Source: Lachnospira pectinoschiza
Lineage (GTDB): Bacteria > Bacillota > Clostridia > Lachnospirales > Lachnospiraceae
Direction: 5' to 3'
NCBI RefSeq assembly: GCF_020564355.1
Contig: NZ_JAJCRR010000001.1
Coordinates: 642,948-706,947, forward strand
DNA length: 64,000 bases
In this document: positions 16,505 through 26,367 of the stretch, one piece after another
Numbering within the stretch: the stretch's first letter is position 1
How the letters are laid out: each line of letters begins with the position of its first letter
Translations under genes and position numbers: made by a program
Notes under the pieces: generated by a model
Database searches by the model: none
What the model was told of the DNA's origin: nothing
The model's input: the letters and a program-made list of their open reading frames with translations, nothing else

Positions 16505-19500
16505 ATGTATTTAAAAAGTATAGAGGTGCAGGGCTTTAAGTCTTTTGCCAATAAAATTGTTTTTGATTTCCACAACGGAATCACGGGCATTGTAGGACCG
16601 AACGGTTCGGGAAAAAGTAACGTTGCCGATGCGGTCCGCTGGGTACTGGGTGAACAAAGTGCCAAGCAGCTGCGTGGTTCAAAAATGGAAGACGTTATTT
16701 TTGCGGGAACAGAGGCAAGAAAGCCGGTCGGCTTTGCATATGTGTCTATTACACTGGATAATGCAGACCATGCACTGCCGGTTGAATATGATGAAGTTAC
16801 GGTGACAAGAAGGGTGTACCGTTCCGGTGAGAGTGAATACCAGATGAACGGACATAACTGCCGTCTGAAAGATATTTCAGAGCTGTTTTACGATACCGGT
16901 ATCGGAAAAGAAGGCTACTCTATTATCGGACAGGGGCAGATTGACAAGATTTTAAGCGGTAAACCGGAAGACCGCCGTGAGCTGTTTGACGAAGCGGCAG
17001 GAATCGTGAAATTTAAGCGCAGAAAAGCTTCAGCACAGAAAAAACTTGACAGCGAGCGCGCCAATCTGGTACGTGTCAACGACATTTTGTCCGAACTGGA
17101 AAAGCAGGTCGGACCGTTGGAAAAGCAGTCCGAAAAGGCAAGACAGTATTTAAAATTAAAGGAAGAATTAAAAATTCTGGATGTCAATGGCTTTTTGCTT
17201 GAAACGGACAAGTTAAAGGTAGATTTAAAGGGGCTGGAAGATAAGCTTGCCATTGCGGATTCGGATCTGGCACAGGCAAAGGAAAGCTATGAGGCGACCA
17301 AGGCAGAGTATGAGAAAGCCGAGGAAGAATTAAACCGGATTAATGAGCAGATTGAAACACACAATACGCAGCTTTCAGAAAAAGAACTGACAAGACAGCG
17401 TCTGACCGGTGAAATTCAGGTTTTTGAAGAACAGATAAAGACGATTCAGGTCAATGCAGCACACTATCAGCAGCGTATGACTGCCATTGAAAATGAAACA
17501 GCACACAAAAATACGGAGATTGATGGATTAAACAAGCAAAAGGAAGAACTTTCGGGGCAGCTTGCAGCTTATGGCAGTAAGCAGGAAGAAGCACAGAGGG
17601 TCCATGAAGAAATTCTTGCGGAGATTGAACGCATAACGGCAGAGATTGAAAACCGCCAGAATTCCATTTTTGAGATTTTAAACGAAAAATCAACGATTAA
17701 TGCGGATAATCAGAAATATAAGACAATGCTTGAACAGCTCAACATCCGCAAGGCGGAATTAAGCAGCCGCATTATCCGCGGAAAGAGTGAAGAAAGTGCG
17801 CAGGATTCGGTAATCCGCACACAGACAGGACAGCTTGATACAGCCAATGAAGCGATAAAGAAGCTGACGGAACAGATTGAACAGGGTAATGCGGAGGTTG
17901 TCCGTTTAAAAGAGCAGATTGCCACAGGCAGCTCTGAGATTGATAAAAAACAGCAGCAGTATCACAGGGAAAAGTCCAGACTGGAATCGCTTGTCAACAT
18001 TACGGAGCGGTATGACGGCTACGGCAACAGTATCCGCAAAATCATGGAATTAAAGGAACAGCGTCCGGGCATTTTAGGTGTTATTGCAGATATTGTAAAA
18101 GTAGAAAAACAATACGAAACAGCAATCGAAACGGCACTGGGCGGAACAATCCAAAACATTGTTACGGATAATGAAAATACGGCAAAGGATTTGATTGCCT
18201 ATTTAAAGCAGAACCGTTTCGGACGTGCAACATTTCTTCCGCTTTCGGCAATTCAGGTGCGCAATACCTTAGAGGGTGAGCCGTGCATGAAAGAAAAAGG
18301 TGTTATCGGTGCGGCAAGCGATCTGGTACGCGTTTCATTTGAATATGAAAAGCTGGCAAAATACCTGCTTGGCAGAATTCTTGTCGTTGACAATATTGAC
18401 AATGCGCTTGCGATTGCAAGAAAGTACAGACATTCGTTAAGAATCGTAACACTGGAGGGTGAACAGCTTAATCCCGGCGGTTCCATGACAGGTGGTGCAT
18501 TTAAAAATTCAAGTAATCTTTTGGGACGAAGAAGAGAAATTGAAGAATTAAAAGCTGCGGTATCGGCAGTCAGCGCAGAGATTACAAAGTCCAAGGAACA
18601 GGTTGCAGGGCTTCGTGCAGAGCTGGCAGAAGTGCGTCAGACACTGGAGCAGAGCAATAAGCAGATGCGTGAGGAGCAGCTTTCCAAAAACACGGCAGAG
18701 TTAAATCTTAGACAGTCCATTAACAAAAAGAAAGAAATTATTGCTTCTTACAGTGATGCATCGGAAGAGGCTGCAAAGCTGGAAAAAGAGATTTTAGAGA
18801 TTGATGAGAGTTTAAGCCATGTCAGCGGCAGCCTTGCAACGCTGGATACGCAGAATGAAACATCACAGAAAGAAATTGATGAACTGACAAAGCAGTTAGA
18901 GGAAGCAAAGCAAAAGGAAAGTAGCTATATCGAAAATACGCAGGCAATCAATATCCAGTATTCGGCAACAGTACAGAAGGATACTTTTATCAGTGAAAAT
19001 ATTGCCCGGCTTCAGGCGGAAATTGAACATTCTGAAGTGGAAAAACAGCAGCTTTCTGAGAATCTTTCCGCGACCAATGTAGAAATTGAGCAGAAGCACC
19101 GCCAGATTGAATCAGTCAAAGGACAGATTGAACAGGCACAAAAGGATGCGGAAGCGATACAGGCGCAGGTGTCCGAATACAGAAAGCAGCGCGAAGAAGC
19201 TAATACGAAAAATAAGGCATTTTTTGAAAAGCGCGAGCAGTTAAATGAACAGATTGCCGCACTGGATAAAGAAAGCTACCGTCTGGCTTCACAGCAGGAA
19301 AAGTTAAACGAAGCCAATGATTCCCTCGTGGATTACATGTGGAATGAGTACGAGCTGACCTACAGTTATGCACTGGAGCTGCGCGATGAAACCATGGAGA
19401 ATCTCGGTGAAATCAAGAAGCAGATTCACAGCCTGAAATCCGATATCCGCGGTCTTGGTGATGTTAATGTCAATGCGATTGAAGAATACAAAGAAGTGAA

Positions 19501-20080
19501 TGAACGCTACATCTTTTTAAAGACACAGCATGACGATCTGATTACGGCGGAGCAGTCACTGATTCAGGTCATTGAAGACCTTGATACCGGTATGCGGATT
19601 CAGTTTGAGGAAAAATTCAAGGAAATCAAAACTGAATTTAATAAGGTATTCCAGGAGCTGTTTGGCGGCGGACGCGGTACGATTGAACTTGTGGAGGGTG
19701 AAGATATTCTTGAAGCAGGCATTGTGATTATTTCACAGCCGCCGGGAAAAAAATTACAGAATATGATGCAGCTTTCCGGTGGAGAAAAAGCACTGACGGC
19801 AATTTCACTGCTGTTTGCCATTCAGAATTTAAAACCGTCACCGTTTTGTCTGCTTGATGAAATTGAAGCTGCACTGGATGATTCCAATGTCGGCAGATAT
19901 GCGAACTACCTGCATAAGCTGACGAAGCATACGCAGTTTATCGTCATTACACACAGACGCGGTACAATGGCAGCGGCAGACCGTCTTTATGGTATCACCA
20001 TGCAGGAAAAGGGTGTTTCAGCACTGGTTTCTGTGGATTTGATTGCAGACGATCTGGAAAAAGAAAAACCGGCTTCATAA
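16505..20080 (+). CDS. smc: Chromosome segregation protein SMC
   Basis: A 1191-residue condensin ATPase that organises and segregates the chromosome together with ScpA and ScpB. Walker A GPNGSGKS is at residues 31-38. Two long coiled-coil arms flank a hinge at about residues 500-665, whose end carries the conserved NPGGSMTGGAF. The signature LSGGEKAL is near 1089 and Walker B CLLDEIEAALDD near 1115. Length is normal and there is no break. AAAGGAAAG before the ATG is the binding site. ftsY follows. Confidence 0.98.
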   Translation: MYLKSIEVQGFKSFANKIVFDFHNGITGIVGPNGSGKSNVADAVRWVLGEQSAKQLRGSKMEDVIFAGTEARKPVGFAYVSITLDNADHALPVEYDEVTVTRRVYRSGESEYQMNGHNCRLKDISELFYDTGIGKEGYSIIGQGQIDKILSGKPEDRRELFDEAAGIVKFKRRKASAQKKLDSERANLVRVNDILSELEKQVGPLEKQSEKARQYLKLKEELKILDVNGFLLETDKLKVDLKGLEDKLAIADSDLAQAKESYEATKAEYEKAEEELNRINEQIETHNTQLSEKELTRQRLTGEIQVFEEQIKTIQVNAAHYQQRMTAIENETAHKNTEIDGLNKQKEELSGQLAAYGSKQEEAQRVHEEILAEIERITAEIENRQNSIFEILNEKSTINADNQKYKTMLEQLNIRKAELSSRIIRGKSEESAQDSVIRTQTGQLDTANEAIKKLTEQIEQGNAEVVRLKEQIATGSSEIDKKQQQYHREKSRLESLVNITERYDGYGNSIRKIMELKEQRPGILGVIADIVKVEKQYETAIETALGGTIQNIVTDNENTAKDLIAYLKQNRFGRATFLPLSAIQVRNTLEGEPCMKEKGVIGAASDLVRVSFEYEKLAKYLLGRILVVDNIDNALAIARKYRHSLRIVTLEGEQLNPGGSMTGGAFKNSSNLLGRRREIEELKAAVSAVSAEITKSKEQVAGLRAELAEVRQTLEQSNKQMREEQLSKNTAELNLRQSINKKKEIIASYSDASEEAAKLEKEILEIDESLSHVSGSLATLDTQNETSQKEIDELTKQLEEAKQKESSYIENTQAINIQYSATVQKDTFISENIARLQAEIEHSEVEKQQLSENLSATNVEIEQKHRQIESVKGQIEQAQKDAEAIQAQVSEYRKQREEANTKNKAFFEKREQLNEQIAALDKESYRLASQQEKLNEANDSLVDYMWNEYELTYSYALELRDETMENLGEIKKQIHSLKSDIRGLGDVNVNAIEEYKEVNERYIFLKTQHDDLITAEQSLIQVIEDLDTGMRIQFEEKFKEIKTEFNKVFQELFGGGRGTIELVEGEDILEAGIVIISQPPGKKLQNMMQLSGGEKALTAISLLFAIQNLKPSPFCLLDEIEAALDDSNVGRYANYLHKLTKHTQFIVITHRRGTMAAADRLYGITMQEKGVSALVSVDLIADDLEKEKPAS

Positions 20081-20129
20081 AAAAGCAAAAATAAAGAATA
20101 AAAAATCAGATAAAGAAAAGAGGGAAGGT

Positions 20130-21053
20130 ATGGGATTATTCAGTAAATTAAAGGAAGGTCTGACAAAGACCAGGGATAATATCGTATCGGGCATTGATTC
20201 GGTATTCAGCGGATTTTCATCAATTGATGATGACTTTTACGAAGAACTTGAAGAAACGATGATTATGGGCGACATGGGTGTGCGTGCCACCGAAGAAATC
20301 ATCGAGGAATTAAAGCAGAAGGTCAAGGAAAACAAAGTTAAAGACCCACAGGCGTGCAGACAGCTTCTGATTGATACAATCCGCGAAAAAATGGATCTGG
20401 GTGAAAATGCGTATGAATTTGAAAACCGCAAATCCATTGTTATGCTGATTGGTGTCAACGGTGTCGGAAAGACAACGTCTGTCGGAAAGCTTGCGGGACA
20501 TTTAAAGGCGATGGATAAAAAAGTTGTAATGGCGGCGGCGGACACTTTCCGTGCGGCGGCGATTGAACAGCTTACAGAATGGGCAAACCGTACAGGCTGT
20601 GATATCATTGCACAGAGTGAGGGGTCTGACCCGGCGGCAGTCATTTTTGACTCCATTGCCGCTGCAAAAGCCAGAAATGCCGATGTACTGCTCTGCGATA
20701 CGGCAGGACGTCTGCACAACAAAAAAAATCTGATGGAAGAACTTCGTAAGATTGACAGAGTAATTGAAAGAGAGTATGCTGATGCGTATAGAGAAAATCT
20801 TATTGTACTGGATGCCACAACCGGTCAGAATGCACTGTCACAGTTAAAAGAGTTTAAAGAAGTGACGGATATTACAGGTATTATTCTTACTAAAATGGAC
20901 GGAACGGCAAAGGGCGGCATCGCTGTTGCTATTCAGGCAGAATACGGTATTCCTGTAAAATATATCGGTGTCGGCGAAAAAGTAGAAGATTTACAGAAGT
21001 TCGATTCCAATACATTTGTCAATGCATTATTTGACGTGGCAGAAAGTGAATAA
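20130..21053 (+). CDS. ftsY: Signal recognition particle receptor FtsY
   Basis: A 307-residue SRP-receptor GTPase that docks ribosome-SRP complexes at the membrane. Starts MGLFSKLKEGLTKTRDN, a short membrane-binding helix without the long acidic A domain of E. coli. NG-domain motifs: GVNGVGKTTSVGKLAG (G1), DTFRAAA, DTAGRL (G3) and TKMDGTAKGG (G4/G5). I chose 20130 over the longer frame from 20043 because GAGGG is 5-6 bases upstream and the longer version runs inside smc. Its partner ffh is at 26741. Confidence 0.96.
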   Translation: MGLFSKLKEGLTKTRDNIVSGIDSVFSGFSSIDDDFYEELEETMIMGDMGVRATEEIIEELKQKVKENKVKDPQACRQLLIDTIREKMDLGENAYEFENRKSIVMLIGVNGVGKTTSVGKLAGHLKAMDKKVVMAAADTFRAAAIEQLTEWANRTGCDIIAQSEGSDPAAVIFDSIAAAKARNADVLLCDTAGRLHNKKNLMEELRKIDRVIEREYADAYRENLIVLDATTGQNALSQLKEFKEVTDITGIILTKMDGTAKGGIAVAIQAEYGIPVKYIGVGEKVEDLQKFDSNTFVNALFDVAESE

Positions 21054-21085
21054 AGATTACAAACAGCAAGAGAATGGAGAAGGTT

Positions 21086-22303
21086 ATGGAAAAATTAACA
21101 TTACAGAAATTTGAAGAAGCAGCGGAAAAAGTAAAAGAAGTTACCTTGCAGACGAATCTTGTATACAGCGAGTATTTCAGCGCACAGTCCGGCAACAAAG
21201 TATATTTAAAGCCGGAAAATATGCAGTATACAGGTGCTTACAAGGTACGTGGTGCATATTATAAAATCAGCACCATGTCAGAAGAGGAACGTAAAAAAGG
21301 TTTAATTACCGCATCAGCCGGCAACCATGCGCAGGGTGTTGCTTACGCTGCAAAGAAGTACGGTGTTAAGGCAACTGTTGTTATGCCGACAACAACACCA
21401 CTTATCAAAGTAAACAGAACCAAGGGATATGGTGCAGAGGTTGTATTATATGGTAATGTATACGATGAAGCCTGTGAATACGCATTAAAGCTTGCAAAAG
21501 AACAGGGACTTACATTTGTACATCCGTTTGATGATTTAGATGTTGCAACAGGACAGGGTTCTATCGCGATGGAAATCATCAAAGAACTGCCGACAGTAGA
21601 TTATATCTTAGTACCAATCGGCGGCGGCGGACTTGCAACCGGTGTATCAACACTTGCAAAGCTGCTCAATCCGAATATTAAGGTTATCGGTGTAGAACCG
21701 GCCGGCGCAAACTGCCTTCAGGAATCCATTAAGGCAGGGAAAGTCGTAACACTGCCGACAGTCAGCACAATCGCAGACGGTACAGCCGTAAAGACACCGG
21801 GTACAAAGTTGTTCCCATACTTACAGAAAAACCTCGACGACATCATCACCGTACCGGACGAAGATTTAATCGTAGCGTTCCTTGATATGGTAGAAAACCA
21901 CAAAATGGTTGTTGAAAATTCAGGTCTTTTAACCGTAGCGGCTGTAAAGCAGTTAAATGTAAAGGGTAAGAAGATTGTATCCATCCTTTCAGGCGGAAAT
22001 ATGGACGTTATTACCATGTCATCTGTTGTACAGCAGGGACTTGTCCAGAGAAGCCGTATCTTTACCGTATCCGTACTTCTTCCGGACAGACCGGGCGAAC
22101 TGGTGCGCGTAGCTTCCATCATTGCAGAAGCAAACGGAAATGTTATCAAACTGGAACACAACCAGTTTGTCAGCATCAATCGTAAAGCAACCGTAGAACT
22201 TCGTATTACAATTGAAGCTTTCGGTCACGAACACAAAGAAGAAATCGTAGCAAAGCTTGAAAAAGCTGGACTGCGTCCAAGAATTGTAAAGGTCAATATT
22301 TAA
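21086..22303 (+). CDS. ilvA: Threonine ammonia-lyase (threonine dehydratase)
   Basis: A 405-residue PLP enzyme converting threonine to 2-oxobutanoate and ammonia. The Schiff-base lysine is Lys53 in GAYKVRGA; the phosphate-binding glycine loop is GGGGLATG. After residue ~325 comes one C-terminal ACT domain (VLLPDRPGELVRVASII). One ACT domain and ~400 residues fit the short IlvA/TdcB-like class; feedback regulation cannot be decided from sequence. The start is set by GGAG at 21076. It begins a ~5-kb insertion relative to the usual ftsY-ylxM order. Confidence 0.92.
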   Translation: MEKLTLQKFEEAAEKVKEVTLQTNLVYSEYFSAQSGNKVYLKPENMQYTGAYKVRGAYYKISTMSEEERKKGLITASAGNHAQGVAYAAKKYGVKATVVMPTTTPLIKVNRTKGYGAEVVLYGNVYDEACEYALKLAKEQGLTFVHPFDDLDVATGQGSIAMEIIKELPTVDYILVPIGGGGLATGVSTLAKLLNPNIKVIGVEPAGANCLQESIKAGKVVTLPTVSTIADGTAVKTPGTKLFPYLQKNLDDIITVPDEDLIVAFLDMVENHKMVVENSGLLTVAAVKQLNVKGKKIVSILSGGNMDVITMSSVVQQGLVQRSRIFTVSVLLPDRPGELVRVASIIAEANGNVIKLEHNQFVSINRKATVELRITIEAFGHEHKEEIVAKLEKAGLRPRIVKVNI

Positions 22304-22347
22304 GAAGAAATTCTGATTAGAATAAAAAGATATACATAGATATGCAT

Positions 22348-22387
22348 ACAGCCCCCGCAGGGTTCGGATAGAACCGGCGGGGGCTGT
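22348..22387. terminator. Strong GC hairpin after ilvA
   Basis: ACAGCCCCCGC (22348-22358) pairs with GCGGGGGCTGT (22377-22387), with an inner GGTTC/GAACC stem. It is very stable, but no T tract follows on either strand, so it may be an mRNA 3'-end protector rather than a classic terminator. Confidence 0.6.
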
Positions 22388-22407
22388 GTCAGTTAGACCA
22401 CCCGAAT

Positions 22408-22489
22408 CCACTCCACAGTCGGCAAATGAAGCAAAGTTGCCCGCCCACCCACTCCACAGGCGGCAAGCGAAGCAAAGCCGCCGTCCACT
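22408..22489. repeat. Two tandem 41-base imperfect repeats
   Basis: Copies start at 22408 and 22449 with CCACTCCACAG. Each holds a short hairpin around AANNGAAGCAAA; in the second copy GGCGGC pairs with GCCGCC. No coding potential is convincing. Confidence 0.65.
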
Positions 22490-22521
22490 GCCACCCCCGT
22501 CCGGGATGCCATCCTCCTCAA

Positions 22522-22585
22522 GGAAGAACCATAAGGGGCAGCCGAAGTTAAGTAACACGTTGAGGATGCCCCTTATGGTTCTTCC
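22522..22585. repeat. 19-bp perfect inverted repeat
   Basis: The left arm (22522-22540) and right arm (22567-22585) are exact reverse complements over 19 bases, with a 26-base loop. The left arm begins GGAAGAACCATAAG. A competing pairing exists between TCCTCAA near 22514-22522 and TTGAGGA near 22560. No T tract follows. The gap 22304-22710 contains no gene that I can support. Confidence 0.75.
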
Positions 22586-22710
22586 ACCACTTCACACTTT
22601 TTACATACATTTTACACATTTCTTCCATTTCCAACCGATAATATAATACCCATCAAAGACAAAAACGAATAAGCATATGCCGGGCAGGAACGGCGGAAAA
22701 GGAGAAAGTT

Positions 22711-24855
22711 ATGATAAATTATAAAAAATTGACGGTGGCGCTGATTTGCGGGACAATCCTTACATTTCCAATTGCTGGATGCGGGCTGACAGCGCAGACA
22801 ACAGAAAATACAGCAGCGACAACACAACAGGGCATTACATTAACGTCATCCCAGAGCGTAGCAGACACCTCTGGACTGACACTGGAATTTGACGAAGAAG
22901 ATACAGTTACATCCTATGACAGTACGACAGCATCTTATGTGACATTAAGCCAGAACGGCAGTACCGTCAAAGGAAGCGGTGTCACGGCAGACGGCTCGAC
23001 CGTGACAATTACGCAGGCAGGAACTTACGTTTTATCCGGTACACTCAGTGACGGAAGTATTGTCATTAATACAGAGGATAAAGCAACTGTCCGCATTATT
23101 TTAAACGGTGTGGACATCAGCAGTTCGACAACAGCGCCGTTTATCGTACAGAGTGCGAAAAAAGTCATTGTGACACTTGCGGATAATACCGTGAATAAAT
23201 TTACGGACAGCGCAAGAAGCACAACAGAAAGCGAGGATTATTCAGCGGCATTTTATTCAAAAGCAGACCTTGTATTGAACGGAAGCGGTACATTAAATAT
23301 TAATGCAGGATACCGCAACGGCATTAAGAGTACGGATGATTTAAAAGTGGTTTCCGGTACGTATCAGATTACAGCGGCAGAAGACGGTGTGATTGGAAAA
23401 GATTTGCTCGGTATTGCAGACGGTAACTTCACAATCAAATCCGGTACGGACGGCATGAAGTCAACTTATGATAAAGATACGACAAAGGGCAATATTATCA
23501 TTGCAGGCGGTACATTTAAAATCGAAGCGGCAAGTGACGGTATTCAGGCAGAAAATATTTTAGATATACAGAATGGTACATTTGACATTACAACAGGAAA
23601 CGGTTCAGCGGCGGTAGACATGAAGAGCGGTGACAGCGGCGCAATGGGCGGCATGGGAACCATGGGTGTTCCGGGACAGAACGGCAGTGCGGGAACTTCT
23701 GCATCATCAGCTTCAACATCTTCCGATACGGATTCTGTCAGCATGAAGGGTTTAAAGGCTTCCAATGCGATTTATATCTGCGGCGGAACGATTACACTGG
23801 ATACAGAAGATGACAGTATTCACAGCAATGATTCGATTACGATTGAAAGCGGAAATATTTCAATCCGTTCCGGTGATGACGGTGTTCATGCAGATTCCAG
23901 TCTGACAGTAAACGGTGGCGCTATTACAGTCGGTTACTGTTATGAAGGTCTGGAAGCAAAGGATATTGTGATTAATAACAGTGATATTACAATCAGCGCA
24001 GAAGATGACGGTATCAATGCTTCGGACGGTTCTTCTACGACGCAGACAGGCGGATTTGGCATGGGTGGTCAGAACCAGAGCAGCAGTAACAGCTCGGCAC
24101 TGATGATTAACGGCGGTAATCTCTATGTAGAAGCAGACGGTGACGGACTGGATTCTAACGGCAGCATTACGGTAAACGGTGGTACAACCATTGTATGCGG
24201 TCCGACATCTTCCGGTGATACAGCAGTGGATTTTGACGGCGAATGTGTATTAAACGGTGGTACACTGATGGCATTCGGTTCAAACGGTATGGTTGAAACA
24301 CCGACTTCAGCTTCAAACGGAAGCTGCATTGTGGCTGGATTTACCTCACAGCAGGCAAATACGGCATTCAGTATAACAGACAGCAACGGCAGTACAGTTC
24401 TTAGCTATACACCGGAAAAAGCCTATGCGGCGGCAGTCTGCTACAGCAGTGATTTAAAGAGCGGTCAAACCTATACTGTAACGGCAGGAAGTACATCCCA
24501 GTCCGTAACCGTAAACAGCAGCGTGACGACTTCAGGTATTTCATCTATGGGCGGCGGCGCACAGGGTGGCGGAAAAATGGGCGGCGGTCAGATGGGCGGC
24601 ATGCAGTCAGGAAACGGTACAGGTGGTGATGCCAACGGAAATGCAGGCGGTGGTATGAGCCTGCCGGACGGCACAACAGATGGTCAGGGAAATGCACCAC
24701 AGATGCCGGATGGAACACAGGGAGAGGTACCGGGTATGCCTGACGGAACAACCGGCGGCGGTCAGATGGGCGGTCAGATGGGCGGTCAGATGGGCGGCAA
24801 TGCCGGCGGAAACGGCGGCATGAACGCTCAGAACAGTTCTTCTAACGGCATCTAA
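22711..24855 (+). CDS. Cthe_2159/DUF4353-type carbohydrate-binding beta-helix lipoprotein
   Basis: A 714-residue lipoprotein: a basic N-terminus, hydrophobic stretch and lipobox IAGC with Cys24. Residues ~60-610 are a chain of short repeats with the pattern SDGI/DDGVHAD/GNISI and NGG-I-V, typical of a right-handed parallel beta-helix in the DUF4353 family, whose founding member binds polygalacturonate. Acidic DDG turns could bind calcium. The last ~100 residues are Gly/Met/Gln-rich with GGQM repeats. A second low-complexity segment with GAMGGMGTMG and a Ser/Ala run interrupts the helix near residue 310. GGAG upstream marks the start. The role is inferred: binding of plant or cell-surface polysaccharide. 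Confidence 0.75.
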   Translation: MINYKKLTVALICGTILTFPIAGCGLTAQTTENTAATTQQGITLTSSQSVADTSGLTLEFDEEDTVTSYDSTTASYVTLSQNGSTVKGSGVTADGSTVTITQAGTYVLSGTLSDGSIVINTEDKATVRIILNGVDISSSTTAPFIVQSAKKVIVTLADNTVNKFTDSARSTTESEDYSAAFYSKADLVLNGSGTLNINAGYRNGIKSTDDLKVVSGTYQITAAEDGVIGKDLLGIADGNFTIKSGTDGMKSTYDKDTTKGNIIIAGGTFKIEAASDGIQAENILDIQNGTFDITTGNGSAAVDMKSGDSGAMGGMGTMGVPGQNGSAGTSASSASTSSDTDSVSMKGLKASNAIYICGGTITLDTEDDSIHSNDSITIESGNISIRSGDDGVHADSSLTVNGGAITVGYCYEGLEAKDIVINNSDITISAEDDGINASDGSSTTQTGGFGMGGQNQSSSNSSALMINGGNLYVEADGDGLDSNGSITVNGGTTIVCGPTSSGDTAVDFDGECVLNGGTLMAFGSNGMVETPTSASNGSCIVAGFTSQQANTAFSITDSNGSTVLSYTPEKAYAAAVCYSSDLKSGQTYTVTAGSTSQSVTVNSSVTTSGISSMGGGAQGGGKMGGGQMGGMQSGNGTGGDANGNAGGGMSLPDGTTDGQGNAPQMPDGTQGEVPGMPDGTTGGGQMGGQMGGQMGGNAGGNGGMNAQNSSSNGI

Positions 24856-24921
24856 AAAGGAAGGCTGTTTCGCCGGATAACCGGTCTGCCGGACAGTCTG
24901 TAAGAATATGAAAAAATAATT

Positions 24922-24949
24922 TTGCAATACGCAAAAAATATACTATAAT
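24922..24949 (+). promoter_or_regulatory. Promoter for the AI-2E family transporter
   Basis: TTGCAA at 24922-24927 and TATAAT at 24944-24949, spacer 16. Confidence 0.7.
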
Positions 24950-24990
24950 AGGAAGTACTACAGAATTAGATGAAATGGGGTGCTTCCGGA

Positions 24991-26262
24991 ATGATGAAAA
25001 ATCATCCTTATAAAAAATACATATATGCGGCAGTGAGTCTGTTTGGTGTGATTGTCCTTTCAATCATCGTCTTCTTTATCATTTTCAGATATGGAGAAAT
25101 CAAACAGGCACTGCGGCATATTTTTAATACCCTGATGCCGTTTATAATCGGAGCGGCGCTGGCGTATATGATTTGTCCGCTGTGCAGGACAATTGAAAAG
25201 TTTTATCTGCGGATACTTGAAAAGACAGAGCGGATAAAACAGGCAAAAAAGGAAAAGCTGGCATTGACGGCAAGTGTTTTTACGGGAATCTTTATTACAC
25301 TGGTTGTCATTTATCTCATTATCATTATTATTGTACCGCAGCTGATTACAAGTGTGATCCGTCTGGTTCAGATTCTGCCGGACAGCGCGGACAGACTGGT
25401 AAAGTGGTTAGAGAAAATGTTAAATTCCAACGAGCAGCTTCTGGCAGTTTCGCAGGAGCTGGTAGATAAAGGGTATCATTTTATTACGGACTGGCTCTCA
25501 AACGGACTGTTAGAATCCGTAGAAAATATCGCAACGGGATTATCAAGCGGTGTGATCAGTTTCTTTACGCTGATGCTGAATTTGTTTATTGGTGTGATTG
25601 TTGCAATATATTTACTGCTTTCAAGAAAGAAACTTGCAAGACAGGGGAAGCTGATTTTATATAGTATTTTCAAAAAAGAGGCAGCGGATTCGATTATGGA
25701 TGAAGTTTATTTTGCAGATAAGACATTCAGCGGATTTATCAATGGAAAAATTGTTGATGCCGTGATTGTTGCGGTAATCTGTTACGTCAGCATGATGCTG
25801 TTTAAGGTCATCACCGGGGCACAGGTGACAATGAGTGAGGTGCTGGTTGCCGTGATTGTCGGTATTTTTAATGTGATACCGTTTTTTGGCTGGTATATCG
25901 GACTGTTTGCATCAGCACTGCTGATTTTAATCGTCAATCCGGTACAGTGTGTATTTTTTGTGGTATTTGATTTTATCTTACAGCAGATTGACGGTAACAT
26001 TTTAGGACCGAAGATTCTTGGTGATACGACAGGGCTTTCCAGCTTCTGGGTGCTTTTTTCGATTCTTTTATTTGGGGATTTGTGGGGATTTGCAGGAATG
26101 TTAATCGGCGTTCCGGTATTTGCCGTAATTTACCACATTATATCCCAGCTGGTTGCAAAGGGACTGCGCCGCAACGGACAGGAAGAAATGCTTGTACAGT
26201 ACGAGCGGGATTTTCCGCCAAAGCAGCCGGAGGAAACAATTGTACGGAAAATAAAACAATAA
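24991..26262 (+). CDS. AI-2E family transporter (PF01594-type membrane protein)
   Basis: About 423 residues with some eight hydrophobic segments, an N-terminal pair around residues 10-60 and a hydrophobic cluster at the C-terminal half. The block VGIFNVIPFFGWYIG and the IDGNILGPKILG segment are family signatures. Members have been tied to autoinducer-2 export and to Na+/H+ antiport, so the substrate is open. The start is uncertain: ATGs at 24970, 24991 and 24994; only the latter two have an upstream GGGG. The C-terminus is soluble and charged. Confidence 0.82.
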   Translation: MMKNHPYKKYIYAAVSLFGVIVLSIIVFFIIFRYGEIKQALRHIFNTLMPFIIGAALAYMICPLCRTIEKFYLRILEKTERIKQAKKEKLALTASVFTGIFITLVVIYLIIIIIVPQLITSVIRLVQILPDSADRLVKWLEKMLNSNEQLLAVSQELVDKGYHFITDWLSNGLLESVENIATGLSSGVISFFTLMLNLFIGVIVAIYLLLSRKKLARQGKLILYSIFKKEAADSIMDEVYFADKTFSGFINGKIVDAVIVAVICYVSMMLFKVITGAQVTMSEVLVAVIVGIFNVIPFFGWYIGLFASALLILIVNPVQCVFFVVFDFILQQIDGNILGPKILGDTTGLSSFWVLFSILLFGDLWGFAGMLIGVPVFAVIYHIISQLVAKGLRRNGQEEMLVQYERDFPPKQPEETIVRKIKQ

Positions 26263-26271
26263 AAATTAAAA

Positions 26272-26317
26272 GTGTCAAGTATTTTTGCTTGACACGTATT
26301 TGCTTCTGTGATAGTAT
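26272..26317 (+). promoter_or_regulatory. Promoter for ylxM-ffh overlapped by an inverted repeat
   Basis: TTGACA at 26289-26294 and TAGTAT at 26312-26317, spacer 17. GTGTCAAG (26272-26279) and CTTGACAC (26288-26295) form a perfect 8-bp inverted repeat covering the -35 box. It could be an operator or the terminator hairpin of the upstream gene. Confidence 0.6.
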
Positions 26318-26367
26318 AAATTTTGTCATTCGACAGAAAAACTGTAACACAGAAATGAAGGGTGCTT

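Noticed and set aside
22386..22646. 86-codon frame after ilvA
   Set aside because: Runs through the tandem repeats and hairpins with no binding site.
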